A stretch of 64,000 bases of DNA from Hormiphora californensis (GCA_020137815.1 CM035353.1:7657298-7721297); one strand, 5' to 3'; shown: positions 47,637 to 58,750, numbered from the stretch's first letter. Notes: generated from the sequence alone by a model not told the origin. A program made the numbers and translations.

Positions 47637-48399
47637 AGAATTGGACAGAATGATTTTTAGTGAAAAATACTTTGCTGTTGTTTCTGATTTATCACTTGTG
47701 TATGTATTTATGGTTTTTAATAAGATGAGATTTTTTGTTTGAAATGTTGATGTATCTCCCCACGTGCAGAATGGCAGTGCAGAATGCTATTGGAAATTGC
47801 TGTGGTATCCCCCTGGGATTAAGTCGGAGTATGTTTTGTGGTAGGTCCACTTCTAGATAGCTGAAGGCCACCCATTCCCCCTGTTACGTGGGAGGGGTCT
47901 ACCTTTCTATCAAAAGAACTCAAAAGCAAGAGCAAACTGGGTTATAAGCGAGTTATTCTTTTTCGTCCAATTAAAGTGAAAGGTACAGGGAAAGTTTGAC
48001 AAGATTCTAGATAAATTGTATGCTGTTATATATTCTTGGTCCATAACTTCAACTTTGGTAAAAAAATTCTTCGGCAGGTCGGTAGAACTTCGACAGAATT
48101 TAGGGCAGGTCAATTTAGGCCTTAGGGCAGGTCTGAATTTAGGGCAGCTCTGAATTTAGGGCGGGTCTGAATTTAGGGCAGGTCTGAATTTAGGGCAGGT
48201 CTGAATTTAGGGCAGGTCAATTTAGGGCAGGTCTGAATTTAGGGCAGGTCTGAATACTCAGAGTGACTGAGAGTTAGTCGGATGATAGGTATTTAATGAT
48301 CATATGATGGTTGAAAGTGAGTTAGGAGGATACAAATATTTAGGAATTCTTTGGGGGAGATCTAATACTATTTACTTGTTACAATAGTTATGGAGAAAT
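47637..48399. other. Intergenic region with 17-bp repeat
   Basis: 3' flank of the dispanin gene. At about 48,080–48,255 there are about nine copies of a unit GGGCAGGTCTGAATTTA with deletions. No gene seen. Confidence 0.6.
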
Positions 48400-49130
48400 A
48401 TTAGAAGATAAGAATTTGGGTCAATGTTTTAGATGAGTAGGAATAGCGAGAAGCCACGTACAGAGAATTCTTCTGGAGAAGGCACAGCAGCAATTCCCTA
48501 CTCTGTAGCTTCACAATCACTGGTCTCTCTCTTCCTCCCCGTTTGAAACCCACCCTTTGAGCTTCTATGGTCGGATTCTCACCTAGCTCAGCCAAAACAT
48601 TTTCTATTTCAACACAGATTCAGTTTCATTCTCACATTCCGAAAGTCTAAACACCGTCAGATGTTTCGATCTGTCTGCGCCGGTATCAACTGGCTTGGAC
48701 GAAGCTTTTTCCACGGCTTTCTGAATCTTTTTCGGTGCAAAAGAAGTCCTACAATTCTGCGTAATGACCACCGAGAAAGTACACAAATCTTTCTGTACCG
48801 CCTCAGTAACTGCAGTTGCTTACCCTGAAGTTCAAAAACCTGGCAGCACTTCTCAAAACATTATCACACTCCACTTTCAATTTCTCCTCCTGCCCCTGCA
48901 ACTCGAGAGATTTTCTCAATAGTTCGTCTCGCTCCTCTTTGAGTTCGTCTCAATCCTCTTTGAGTTCAATCTCAGAAGATTTGTCGGCAAAGATATGACG
49001 TTCAAAGAGTTTTAGAACGAGAAAGACTGCGTAGCTCAGTTTTTGTAACTCAGATGTCGTGTGTACCGCGTCGATCTTAATTGTTGACGGAATTTCACAT
49101 CAAGGATAAGATCTAACACATCAAATTATC
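48400..49130 (-). pseudogene. Degenerate LINE ORF1-like coding remnant
   Basis: Read on the minus strand across stops and shifts: an acidic coiled coil (EERDELLRKSLELQGQEEK, about 48,870–48,960, with one in-frame stop), then LTVFRLSECENETESVL, and AELGENPTIEAQRVGF with RERPVIVKLQS. The last parts resemble the RRM-like nucleic-acid-binding domain of LINE ORF1 proteins (hydrophobic-FRLSE, AQRVG, RPVIVKL pattern). It runs opposite to the reverse transcriptase at 50 kb, so it is probably a separate element. Confidence 0.5.
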
Positions 49131-49664
49131 CGCCACATTCCCATTCACAACGTACAATAAAGTGTCCTCCCGATCAAAACTCGATTCTAAAGCGCTTCAT
49201 TAATATAAATATGATGAGGAAAGTGGAAGGGGGCAGGCCGTGGCTGTCTTCTTTTTCTGTCACAACTTCCGGGGGTTCCACCAAGGGGGGTTCCACCTAC
49301 GGGTTCACACCCAAGTGGGCCACTCACCAGCACTACACCAGTGTCGTATCGACCAAATCGCAATGACGTAAGTCGCGATAGTTCTTTAGGACCTCACACC
49401 CGACACTTGCAGAAGAAGAATATTAATACAAATATGGCCAATTTGAGTAAATAGAGAATCGATAGCACTATTATTATTTCATTTATTAAATCTATATAAC
49501 TTACACAATTTAATTGTATAGCACTAACCGATAACCCCAAACAAATCGCCTGCCCCCAAACAGACCCTGACAACAGCCCTAACCCGTCTCGACTGCCAAA
49601 ATCGATGAAGGCATCCAGATTTTAAGGGCGCCGTTACGATCTGGGTGTTTGATGGGCTGTTTAC

Positions 49665-52600
49665 AGCTGCGCCCTTCCAAAAAAGTTGATTCACTAAATA
49701 AAAATGGCTCTCCCCGAAGTTCGGGCCCGAAGGCCGAACCACTCAACCGTTTTGGCTAATTCAAAGTTTATCTGGTAGGAAATATCAAGGCCTCACCCCA
49801 ACCCAAGCCCCAGCCCTAACCCTACGGCCTACTTTAGCCCTAACCCTAAAATACGAGTTGTCCTAGAAATAGCGGAGGACACACTCTGTAAGAAGGCAGA
49901 ACCACGAACAACCAAGCCCAAGAAGATCTCTGAACCCTTCAAAAGAAAAGCAAGGAAAATTAAAACGAAACTAGAGCTTGATCTGGATCCCTTTGAAAAG
50001 AAGCTATTACGAAACCAACTCATAGACAATGACGAAGAAATGAAAAAGGAGATCCGGCAGAACCTAGACCGTGGAGAAGAGAAGGCGGTTGATACGATTA
50101 AGGATAATCCCAGATTCTTCTACACTTACGTGAAGAAACGATCCAAAACTGCGTCATCCGTTGCCCCCCTAAGAAGAGTAGACGGCAGCCTTACAACAGA
50201 AAGTGCAGAAAAAGCACAACTGTTGCAGAACCAGTATACTCGGGTGTTCAGTGACCCTACAAAAGTCGAAGTGAATGCCAGCCTCTCCTGGATTAAATCG
50301 GAACCAGAAGCTATCCTTGATGATTTTGACTTTACCCCCGAGGATATCAAAGCTGCCCTGAAAGAAATCGACCCGTACGGCTCAGCACCCGACGGAGATA
50401 TCCCTGCAAGGATACTTTATGAGTGCAGAGCACAGCTTGCCTACCCACTTTGGCTCCTTTGGAGAAGATCGATGGACAGTGAAACCATCCCCCCGTCTCT
50501 CAAAAATCAATACATTGTCCCAATATTTAAAAAAGGCGACAAGACTAACCCCGCCAACTATCGACCGGTATCACTAACGTCGAATATCATCAAGACGTTT
50601 GAGAGAGTGATGAGAAACCGTTTAGTTGACTTCCTTGAGGAGAGCAAAGTGTTTCCCGAATCGCAGCACGGTTTCCGCAAAAGAAGAAGCTGCCTTACCC
50701 AACTCATCGAGCATGTGGACTCAATACTCAAGGAACTCAGAGAAGGAAATGAAGTCGATGTCATTTACGTCGACTATGCCAAAGCGTTCGATAAGGTTGA
50801 TATAAATGTCCTCCTGGCCAAACTCGAACGGTATGGAATCCAAGGGAAAACCCTCAACTGGATACGGTGTTTCCTAACAAACAGATACCAAACAGTTGTT
50901 GTGGATGGAAAAAAGTCTTCGTGGGAAATAGTTCGAAGTGGTGTTCCACAGGGGACAGTGCTTGGCCCTCCACTATTTATTCTTTATGTGGCAGATCTAA
51001 ACTCCGCTGTCCTTAACTCAACCACGAAAACCCTGGCAGATGATACAAAACTGATTAAAGGGATCCAAACTGAGGATTCTCACACCCAACTACAAGAAGA
51101 TCTTACGGAGGTAGGAAGATGGTCAAAAACAAACAACATGAGCCTCAACGAAGATAAATTTGAAGTGCTACATTACACCCTCAACAAAACCTTCCTCCTA
51201 AAGCAACTGCCTTTCGTCGCTGAACTGGAGACGTACTACACACCTGAAGGACTTGAAATCGAACCAAAGGAATGTGTTCGAGATCTAGGGATTCAGTTGT
51301 CAAATACCCTGTCTTGGGAAAACCAAATCGGAAAAATGACCTCTGATGCTAGGCGGATAAGTGCGTGGGTTCTACGGGCGTTTAAGACCAGAGCCAAGAG
51401 AACTATGCTAATTCTCTACAAAAGCCTTGTACGCAGTAAGCTTGAGTACTGCTGTCCACTTTGGGACTCTCCAAAAATCTCCAATATCCAACAAGTTGAG
51501 ACAATCCAAAGGAAATTCACAAAGAGGATCCAGGATATGTGCAATTTAAACTATTGGGACCGCCTGAAGAGGCTGGGGATCCTCTCGCTTCAGCGAAGGC
51601 GAGAACGCTACTCCATCATCATGGTCTGGAAAATGGCCAACGGTGAAGCGCCAAACAATATCGGGATCCGCTTTTACCAAAATGATCGCCTCGGACTACG
51701 AGCGGAGGTGCCAACGTGTCCCACTACCACACAGTCGTCGGTGGCCACGAAATTCCACAACTCCTTCGCTTCTAGAGCGACCCGACTATGGAACACTCTC
51801 CCAAGTGATGTGAACTCAGCCAAAAACCTCTCTGCGTTCAAAGTACTTCTTGGGGAATGGTTGAAGAGGATGCCGGACAGACCCCCGGTACCTGGATATA
51901 CCAGACAAAATAACAACTCAATTCTGGACTGGATACTCCTTGTATCCAGGGAGGGGGAGGCTCTGTGAGGAGCTGACACCGGTACAGCATCTGTACGAAG
52001 CCATTTACAAGATTACAAGATTACAAGAAACCGTTCGTCAGCACTCAGCGGTCAGCACTCTCCAAACACCCAGATTTTTACGCTGGCCAGATTTTTTAAC
52101 TTTGCCCGGTGACGCGACCGCGACGAGAATTTACTGAAAAAGTCAAAATTCAAACTGCGAAGCCACGAAATGTAACGCGCGAGCTTTAGCCACTGATAAA
52201 TGGTGAAAGCGCTGCCAAATTTTAGCTCTTATCAAGCCGCGCGCTCTGAATTTAAAACCGCGACCGGTCTTGAACGGCTTTCGGAATCTTTTAAAAATCA
52301 AAATCCTTTCTCGGGTGCTTTCAAATTGTTTGAAAAGCGATGCCTTATCCCGCGCTGTCGGGGGCCAGCAACGTTTGCCAATCAAATTGTCAAAATTAGC
52401 ACAAAACGGCCCCCTACACCCCCGCCGGGGCTGCGCCCCTGGGCCCCGCAGGTGGGGGGTTTCACACCCCCTGACCCGGGCTACCGCCCAAAACCCCTGG
52501 ACGCACAGGGACGCGCTGGGCCTGCGGCCCAGCGCGATCTGGGTGGTTGGTCACCAACCGTTGGTGGCCAGGTTGGGGTTAGGCCTTGACATTTCCTAGT

Positions 52601-52695
52601 TTCTACCATATAAACTTTGGATTAGCCCAAACGGTTGAGTGGTTTGGCAGTTAGAGCAATTTTAGTGAATCAACTTATTTGGAAGCGTGTACCAG
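49665..52695 (+). mobile_element. Reverse-transcriptase element bounded by inverted repeats
   Basis: A segment of about 130 bp at 49,665–49,800 recurs inverted at 52,560–52,695 (shared: AACCGTTTTGGCTAATTC-like, TTAGTGAATCAACTT, CCCTAACC-rich end). Part of it is present again in direct orientation at 52,704–52,850. Between them lies one RT ORF. LINEs normally lack terminal inverted repeats, so this may be a nested insertion or an unusual element. Confidence 0.55.
49783..51968 (+). CDS. Non-LTR reverse transcriptase, no endonuclease domain seen
   Basis: An open frame of about 2.2 kb; first ATG at 50,040 gives 642 aa. RT motifs in order: IVPIFKKGDKTNPANYRPVS, QHGFRKRRSC, DVIYVDYAKAFDKVD, RSGVPQGTVLGPPLF, and LADDTKL in place of the usual F/YADD at the catalytic box (the two Asp are intact). 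C-terminal IQRKFTKRI and LWNTLP parts are typical of Jockey/CR1-group LINEs. There is no APE-type endonuclease upstream: the frame begins in a CCCTAACCC-rich stretch and a basic linker. The ORF is unbroken, so the copy is fairly young. Whether it is 5'-truncated or naturally endonuclease-free is open. Confidence 0.85.
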
Positions 52696-53034
52696 TAAAC
52701 ATGCCACGGTGGGCTAATTCAAAGTTTATATGGTAGGAACTATGAAATGTTCCTATCCCCAACCCAAACCCCATTCCTAGTCACTAACCCTAGTCCCTAA
52801 CCCTACTTTAGAGTTTAGCTATAAGGCCTAACCCTAAAAAACCATTTGTCATCACTCACCAAACACCCAGATTTTAACGCTGACCTCCTTTTCCTGTTCT
52901 CTCTGGTTTCTATCTTTCAGCAACCCAGAAAGTGTGATTTGCTTTTGCCAAGCAGTATTTTTAGATACAATTCAAATCTTTAACTGTTATAATTTTAGTG
53001 CAAGGATAGCGGGTGTGGGGTCACACTTGGCATC
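51969..53034. other. RT element 3' flank, GC-rich patch and repeat copies
   Basis: AT/GC-mixed repeat-derived DNA. 52,385–52,560 is strikingly GC-rich with self-complementary pieces (GGGCCTGCGGCCCAGCGC, CACCAACCGTTGGTG). Two inverted pieces of the end repeat lie at 52,571–52,634 and 52,712–52,775. CAAACACCCAGAT-type motifs recur at 49,640 (inverted), 52,060 and 52,858. No host gene seen. Confidence 0.5.
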
Positions 53035-53808
53035 ATGGGGTGCTGCCAATCAACTGAGAGCGACCAGATCTCTAATACGTTAATGGTTCAATTTGCAAGT
53101 AACCAAAGTATTCAGACAAAATCAGGGCTCAGAGATCAAATCACTAAACGGGAATGGATAATGAAATATGGGTATCCCACAACAGACAACCTATTCCAGT
53201 ATGAAGGTCATATCCTAGCTTACAGCAACTTCTTCAAGTGTCCCCTGTGGGTGTGTGAAGGTTTAACAAAAGATATGCTCGACAAGAAGTCCATTGACAG
53301 AGGTCAGAGGCGTTTTGAGAAGGTTGACCTGATTCCAGTTATGTTCCAAAGCAATTACAATGATTACAAGGTGAAGAATATTGATCGGGGTCACATGGCA
53401 GCAGCGGGCAACCATCATTACTCAGAACAGGCCCTATCTGATACATTCTTTCTCAACAATATCTGTGCTCAAACCAGGAATGTTAACCGATCGATATGGA
53501 AGGAGCTGGAGAACCACGTCAGGAAACTGGTAGGTCAGCATGGTACAGTTCATGTGATAACCGGGCCTCTCTTCTGTACAACCACCAAGTACCTTGAGAT
53601 TCAGATGCTTGGTAAAAACAAGGTTGCCATGCCAACTCATTTCTTCAAAGCTCTCTGCTGGGCAGGGAGCATGGAGGGGTATATCATCCCTAATGAGGAC
53701 ACTGTCAGTGGAGAAATAGAACAGTATAAAGTTGGGACAATTTGTGAGATTGAGAAAGTTGCCGGGTTTAGAATTTTTGAGAAGGCCCAGGCTACACGAG
53801 AAGAATGA
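53035..53808 (+). CDS. MGCC-type EndoG-like nuclease, copy 1 (257 aa)
   Basis: DNA/RNA non-specific endonuclease of the beta-beta-alpha-metal (NUC1/EndoG) family. Active-site elements: DRGHMAAAGNH with the general-base His, NVNRSIWKELE with the Mg-ligand Asn and the conserved Glu, GPLF and PTHFFKALCW core strands. The CPQ usually seen after the first Asn is CAQ here. The N-terminus MGCCQS fits N-myristoylation (Gly2, Ser6) with Cys3/Cys4 for palmitoylation; there is no mitochondrial presequence. Intronless. Expected at the cytoplasmic face of membranes (inference). First of five tandem paralogs on the same strand. Confidence 0.88.
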   Translation: MGCCQSTESDQISNTLMVQFASNQSIQTKSGLRDQITKREWIMKYGYPTTDNLFQYEGHILAYSNFFKCPLWVCEGLTKDMLDKKSIDRGQRRFEKVDLIPVMFQSNYNDYKVKNIDRGHMAAAGNHHYSEQALSDTFFLNNICAQTRNVNRSIWKELENHVRKLVGQHGTVHVITGPLFCTTTKYLEIQMLGKNKVAMPTHFFKALCWAGSMEGYIIPNEDTVSGEIEQYKVGTICEIEKVAGFRIFEKAQATREE

Positions 53809-54062
53809 CTATGGACCTCCCGTGAAATTATTTTAATTTTATCTGATTATGTTTTCCACAGCTCACTGATCTAACAAATGTGTTTTTTCAACATCTTTTT
53901 AATTTTTATCACATCTGGATACTGTAACACAGATAAAATGATTGTTGTTTAATGTGTTCAGTTTTGTTTTACATTTTATTCGTGATGATATTGTGTTCTC
54001 TTATGTTTTACCACCATAATAACTTCCCATATAACCTATTTACAGCTGTACCGAGTTATGTC

Positions 54063-54935
54063 ATGGGGTGCTGTTGCTCTAAGAAGGGCCACAGAAAGGA
54101 TTCGGATGTTGATTTAGAGCATGTCTCACAACCACCAGCACCACTACCAGTGCCTAAACGGAGGGCTCCTTCACCCCCACAGAAACGAAAAGAGACATTT
54201 CGTAAACCGGATAACATCAATGTAAACAAGGGAGGGATTAAATTCCACAATGTATCTGGGAGATTAACTCCCGAGCAAAAAAGGATTAAGGATGTCTTAA
54301 TGATGTATGGTTATCCTACAAGGAAAGATCTGTACCTTTATGAAGGACACATTTTAGCCTACAGTGAGTTCCATAAATGCCCTCTATGGGTATGTGAGCG
54401 TGTTACAGCGGAGCAGCTCCGTCCAGAGCGGAGGGTTGTTAAACAGCGTTATATCGCTCCTGACCTAGACTACCCTGGATTTAGTAAGGGACATATGGCA
54501 GCTGCAGGAAATCATAAGCACTGCCAGCAGGCGCGTTATGACACTTTTGAAATGACCAACTTCTGCCCTCAAGTACAGGATCAAAATGAAAGGATTTGGA
54601 ATGATTTGGAGAAACATGCTCGTGAAATAGCTACTAAACGGGGATTCTGCCATATCTTAACTGGTCCTGTGTTTCCAAAGATTCCTGAGAGGATTGGTAT
54701 TGATAACACGTCAGTACCTTCTCACTTCTTCAAGGTTCTCTGTTGGGATATACATGAGGGGTACATGCAGATTGAGTCGTACCTCATTGCGAACAGGGAA
54801 GGTATCAGTCGAGGGTTATCACCTCATGTTGTAAGGAGAGTTGATATTGAGGATAAAGTAGGGTTCCCTGTGTTTGAGGCACTGAGACCAGAGTGTCACC
54901 ATTGCAAACGGTACCCGTGTAAATGTGGGATGTGA
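54063..54935 (+). CDS. MGCC-type EndoG-like nuclease, copy 2, SKGH active site (290 aa)
   Basis: An in-frame ATG exists at 53,952, but the conserved start is MGCCCSKKGH at 54,063, after a likely acceptor TTTACAG. A Pro/Lys-rich linker (about 20–70) leads to the nuclease fold. The DRGH box is SKGHMAAAGNH: His is kept, Asp and Arg are replaced by Ser and Lys. The Mg-ligand Asn (DQNERIWNDLE) remains. The C-terminus has an extra CHHCKRYPCKCGM, four Cys that could bind zinc. It is the most diverged MGCC copy. Activity may be reduced or altered because the Arg before Gly-His is important in the family. Confidence 0.85.
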   Translation: MGCCCSKKGHRKDSDVDLEHVSQPPAPLPVPKRRAPSPPQKRKETFRKPDNINVNKGGIKFHNVSGRLTPEQKRIKDVLMMYGYPTRKDLYLYEGHILAYSEFHKCPLWVCERVTAEQLRPERRVVKQRYIAPDLDYPGFSKGHMAAAGNHKHCQQARYDTFEMTNFCPQVQDQNERIWNDLEKHAREIATKRGFCHILTGPVFPKIPERIGIDNTSVPSHFFKVLCWDIHEGYMQIESYLIANREGISRGLSPHVVRRVDIEDKVGFPVFEALRPECHHCKRYPCKCGM

Positions 54936-55390
54936 GATTGAAAATATGAAAATATTAACCTAACTATTATAGTTATTAGTTAGGTTAATATATTTTGTTT
55001 TATATCAATTAACTATTCAATTATATGTAATTATTCCGCTTTTAATGTCACAGTTTTTGGTTTTAAAGTTCTTTCGAGTGTTTCTGAATCAGAGTGTGGA
55101 GGACTAGGTTCTGTGTAGTTAGGATCTTCTAGGTTTTACTGCTAGACAGAAGTTCGTATGTGTGTGTTTCTAACTGTTTCTAACTGTTTTTTAAACAATT
55201 TTCTATAATTAACTAATCTAACCTTAATTTATTATCTCCGGCCATTATCTAAGCATAGCTTTTTATTCTATTATTCCAAGACGACCGCTTTAGTCGCGGT
55301 GGAGAGATGTTCATACAACACTAGCCATTAGGTTCTTTAGTTGTTTCCTCCATTTATAACGCATAAAAGCGGTATATCAAATGTATATAT
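54936..55390. other. Intergenic, AT-rich
   Basis: 3' flank of nuclease copy 2. Contains an imperfect hairpin (TTAACCTAACTATTATAG, about 54,955–54,990). No gene seen. Confidence 0.5.
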
Positions 55391-58300
55391 TATTATTAGT
55401 AATAATAATAATAACTATGTTTGTATTCCGCCCATATCCGACAGGGACAGAGCAGTAGAACTGTTTCTGTCACTGAAGGATGATCTGAACGGTTAACATA
55501 CTTGAATAAACCTGCCGACTAATCCTTAATATTGCACAAAAAATGGTAAAGAAAAAAACAACGGCCCACATAACTATCGGTAACTGAAAACATAACAGAC
55601 TGAGATAGAGTCCTGAAACTCTAAAAAGATGGTTTAAAAGTCCAATAGATAGAAAACACTCGTGCTATGAAAAAACCCAAAACGTGCTTCACACTTCTGC
55701 TCGCCACGAGCCAAAATACAGAAAAAATAAAACAGGTACCAGCTAGAGCACAAACCTCAGTAAGATGGAGAGAACACTCCTAGGACAATCAGGATTCACC
55801 GAAAGCCTCAATGAAGAGACTAGTCTTTAGCTTAGACTTGAAAGAGTCCACAGAGTCAATTGCTCTCAGATCAATGGAAAGCTTATTCCAGATTTCAGGC
55901 AGATAAACCGACGGACGTCTCCTCCTCAACTTAGAAGTTGCATTCACACTGGATAGCTTAGGATACCTCAGCTTGAGGCCATCAGGCTGAGCGTTTCCTC
56001 TGGTAGTCCGGATCACATGTAGTCCATCATCCACAGGGACCTGTTCCTGCAGGTACACTGGAGCCAAGCCATGTACAATCTTGTACGCCATTAAGCAAAC
56101 CTTGAACTTAACTCGCTGTTCAATCGGGAGGACGTGCATTTCACTCAAGTAGGGCATGTAACTGTCCTGGTGACCATACAGGCCATACACAAATCTGACA
56201 CATGAGTTCAGAACTCGCTGCAAGCTATCCAGGAGCTTCTTTGGTAAGCCAGAATAAAGGACATTACAGTAGTCAAGTCTCGAAACGATGAGTTGCTTCA
56301 CCAGAAGCATCTTGGTCGATTTATCCAAACATCGGTTAACCTGCCACAAATTCTTGAGAAGCATTCCACATTGCTTCTTAACACTGTTGATCTGCCTTTC
56401 CATCGAAATGTTACTGTCAAGGAATACACCCAGGGTCTTCCCTGCAGATCCAGTAAATTCCATAGGGCTGATTTCCACTCCTCCAAAGCTTACTGTGGGC
56501 TGGAAGACCATCTTATCCAGAGCACTGCTCTTACCTAACAGTAAAAACTCTGTCTTTGCCTCATTACACTTAAGCCAGTGATCACTCATCCACAGTTTCA
56601 CACTTGATAGACACTCCTCAATCCTCTCCTTCGCTGCATTCCAACCATCCTCGTCAGTAGGCACAAGACTGATGTACAGTTGAGAGTCATCAGCGTATAG
56701 CTTAATCCTCAGACCAAAGGGTCTAACCAAGTCCTGGAGCTCCTCGACATACAACAAGAACAATACCGGCCCAAGCAGTGACCCCTGTGGAACTCCACAT
56801 ATCAGCGTGATGATCCTCGAAAGCTCCCCCTCCACATTAACTCGGTAATTCCTACACTGTAGATAGCTGGCAAACCAATCCAGCACAGAGCCTTTCACTC
56901 CAAAACGTCCTTCCAGAGTCTCTAGCAGCTTCCCATGGTCCACTGTATCAAAGGCGGCACTCATGTCTAAAAGAAAGAGGCCAGTGACCTTTCCTTCATC
57001 AAGGTCTCGTAGTAAATCATCAAACATACCCATCAGGAGTGTTTCACAACTATGTCCCACCCGATAACCCGATTGATGTTTGTTCAGTAACTCATTCTCA
57101 TTGAGGTATGAGTTCAGCTGCTCTAGGACAACCTTTTCCAGTAATTTGGAGATAAACGGTAGGTTGGAGACTGGACGGTAGTTGGATAAGGAGTCTTTGT
57201 CCCCATGGGGGTTCTTAATCGTAGGAAAAACCAATGCTTGTTGAAGAATATCAGGAACGCTGGAACACTGGAGTGATAGGTTTACAAACTTGCACAAAGC
57301 GGTGGCTAGCTCATCAATGCAACCTTTCACCAACCACGTAGGTATGAGATCAAGATCACAGGTCTTGTCAGGCATATCTTTGATAATCCTCATTAGTTTC
57401 TCTGGGGAAACTTCCTCAAACTTTTCAAAACAACAGACAGGGGTCTGATGTAAAACATTCCTCGTTGTTCTCTGGTTCTGCTCCTCTAACACAGTAGTTC
57501 GGATCCTCTCAACTTTTCCAACAAAGAAGTCACCAAAATCATCCGCTAGCTTCCTCTTATCACTTGTTTCTGGTAGAAAGGTTTCATTGTTTCCAAGAAG
57601 GCGGCTGAGCTTCCTCTGAAGTGCTTTTGGGTCATCCCTTGATTCCTCTAGATCATCTTTCACATACTTCATTCTCGCCTCTTTATCCACACGTCCAAAC
57701 TGTCTCTTGAGGTCATTGAATTGCTTCTTCGTTATACTAGTTCTGTTGCTTTCCCAAGCCCTCTCGGCTTTCCTTCGTAGTCGAAGAACCTCACGCACCT
57801 CTGGATTATCTCTCCATGGCTTTATCTTCGCCCCTTTCTTCTTCTTCCTCTTCAGTGGGACAGTCCTCTCCACAAGATCCTCGATTATCCTCGAATAAGC
57901 AGTCAAAGCATCCTCAGCAGATTTAGACTCCATCACCGCACTCCAATCCACATCTCCAAAAGCTCGCCTGAACAGTTCCAGGTCAACTGCCCTAAAATCC
58001 CTGTATGTGTCAATCTGTTCACGGGTTTTGTATTCACTTCTAGTAGTCTCGATTAACAGATCAGCTAAAACCATAAAGTGATCCGAAGTTGTCCCTTCTG
58101 GAAATATTGTCACTGATTGAACTTTGGAAACTCTGTCTTTTTGGCACAGCAAGAGATCAAGAGTACCTCCTCGAACATGGGTGGGTTGCATTGGAACTAA
58201 TTGATCAAACCCCAGAGAGTCAAGCAGTGCAAGTAATTTCTTGGCATAGAAGTTCTGGGTGTCATGGACCTGGAAGTTAAAATCACCCATCAGAACGGGA

Positions 58301-58470
58301 TATCCAGTTTTGCAGACTAGCTCGGACAGATAGTCATTAAACTCATCCAGGAACTGTGCTTCCGTATATCTTGCCTTGCCCGTGTAAGGAGGCCTATAGA
58401 TATTGCACAACCTTGTAAGATCCTGCCCAATACCGATAAGGGCTTCCTGGACCTGGAATGATTTAAACTT
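55391..58470 (-). mobile_element. CR1/L2-like LINE, 5'-truncated
   Basis: Minus-strand LINE with its 3' end at a TTA/ATT trinucleotide tail near 55,391–55,416, as in L2-type elements. The 5' end is cut inside the endonuclease domain at about 58,470. It separates nuclease copies 2 and 3. Confidence 0.8.
55789..58470 (-). CDS. LINE ORF2: partial AP endonuclease plus reverse transcriptase
   Basis: Open frame of about 890 codons with no stop; the frame runs upstream of the first candidate start at 58,410 to the truncation point. The endonuclease half has NIYRPPY, LMGDFNFQ and TSDHFMV (His of the active site) but lacks the N-terminal strands. The RT has YRPVSNLPFISKLLEKV, HQSGYRVGHSCET, FLLDMSAAFDTVDH, CGVPQGSLLGPVLF and the intact catalytic box LYADDSQLY. 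These motifs fit the CR1/L2 group. The unbroken frame implies recent insertion. Confidence 0.88.
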   Translation of the reverse strand, partial: KFKSFQVQEALIGIGQDLTRLCNIYRPPYTGKARYTEAQFLDEFNDYLSELVCKTGYPVLMGDFNFQVHDTQNFYAKKLLALLDSLGFDQLVPMQPTHVRGGTLDLLLCQKDRVSKVQSVTIFPEGTTSDHFMVLADLLIETTRSEYKTREQIDTYRDFRAVDLELFRRAFGDVDWSAVMESKSAEDALTAYSRIIEDLVERTVPLKRKKKKGAKIKPWRDNPEVREVLRLRRKAERAWESNRTSITKKQFNDLKRQFGRVDKEARMKYVKDDLEESRDDPKALQRKLSRLLGNNETFLPETSDKRKLADDFGDFFVGKVERIRTTVLEEQNQRTTRNVLHQTPVCCFEKFEEVSPEKLMRIIKDMPDKTCDLDLIPTWLVKGCIDELATALCKFVNLSLQCSSVPDILQQALVFPTIKNPHGDKDSLSNYRPVSNLPFISKLLEKVVLEQLNSYLNENELLNKHQSGYRVGHSCETLLMGMFDDLLRDLDEGKVTGLFLLDMSAAFDTVDHGKLLETLEGRFGVKGSVLDWFASYLQCRNYRVNVEGELSRIITLICGVPQGSLLGPVLFLLYVEELQDLVRPFGLRIKLYADDSQLYISLVPTDEDGWNAAKERIEECLSSVKLWMSDHWLKCNEAKTEFLLLGKSSALDKMVFQPTVSFGGVEISPMEFTGSAGKTLGVFLDSNISMERQINSVKKQCGMLLKNLWQVNRCLDKSTKMLLVKQLIVSRLDYCNVLYSGLPKKLLDSLQRVLNSCVRFVYGLYGHQDSYMPYLSEMHVLPIEQRVKFKVCLMAYKIVHGLAPVYLQEQVPVDDGLHVIRTTRGNAQPDGLKLRYPKLSSVNATSKLRRRRPSVYLPEIWNKLSIDLRAIDSVDSFKSKLKTSLFIEAFGES

Positions 58471-58545
58471 AGTCTTTACTGGTGTGTAGTCTTTACTGGT
58501 GTGTAGTCTTTACTGGTGTGTAGTCTTTACTGGTGTGTAGTATAC
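58471..58545 (+). repeat. 16-bp tandem repeat
   Basis: Four to five copies of GTGTAGTCTTTACTG at the LINE truncation point, directly upstream of nuclease copy 3. Confidence 0.85.
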
Positions 58546-58750
58546 TATTATATATTTTTACAATCGTGTGTTGAATGTTTATTATGCTATGATGTACAGT
58601 ATATTATTTCAGTTGTACTAGTATAAGTTTGTATTCTAAAAATATAATGCAGTGTTTGATTACCCCGGTCCCTGGTAACTACCCTCTACAGAGCCCATGC
58701 TGTGGAACATCTTGTTACCATAGTAACCTCCCCCCAGGTATAATGGTGAG

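Noticed and set aside
48401-49000. Small host genes on both strands
   Set aside because: Minus-strand pieces join into one LINE ORF1-like reading with stops; plus-strand ORFs are its shadows.
52200-52599. GC-rich ORFs of 109–129 aa
   Set aside because: No recognisable domain, two overlapping frames both open because of base composition, and within repeat-derived DNA.
53952-54062. Hydrophobic N-terminal extension of nuclease copy 2 (signal-anchor)
   Set aside because: The other three copies start at MGCC, and a likely acceptor TTTACAG lies between the upstream ATG and MGCC; the extension is probably 5' UTR or intron.
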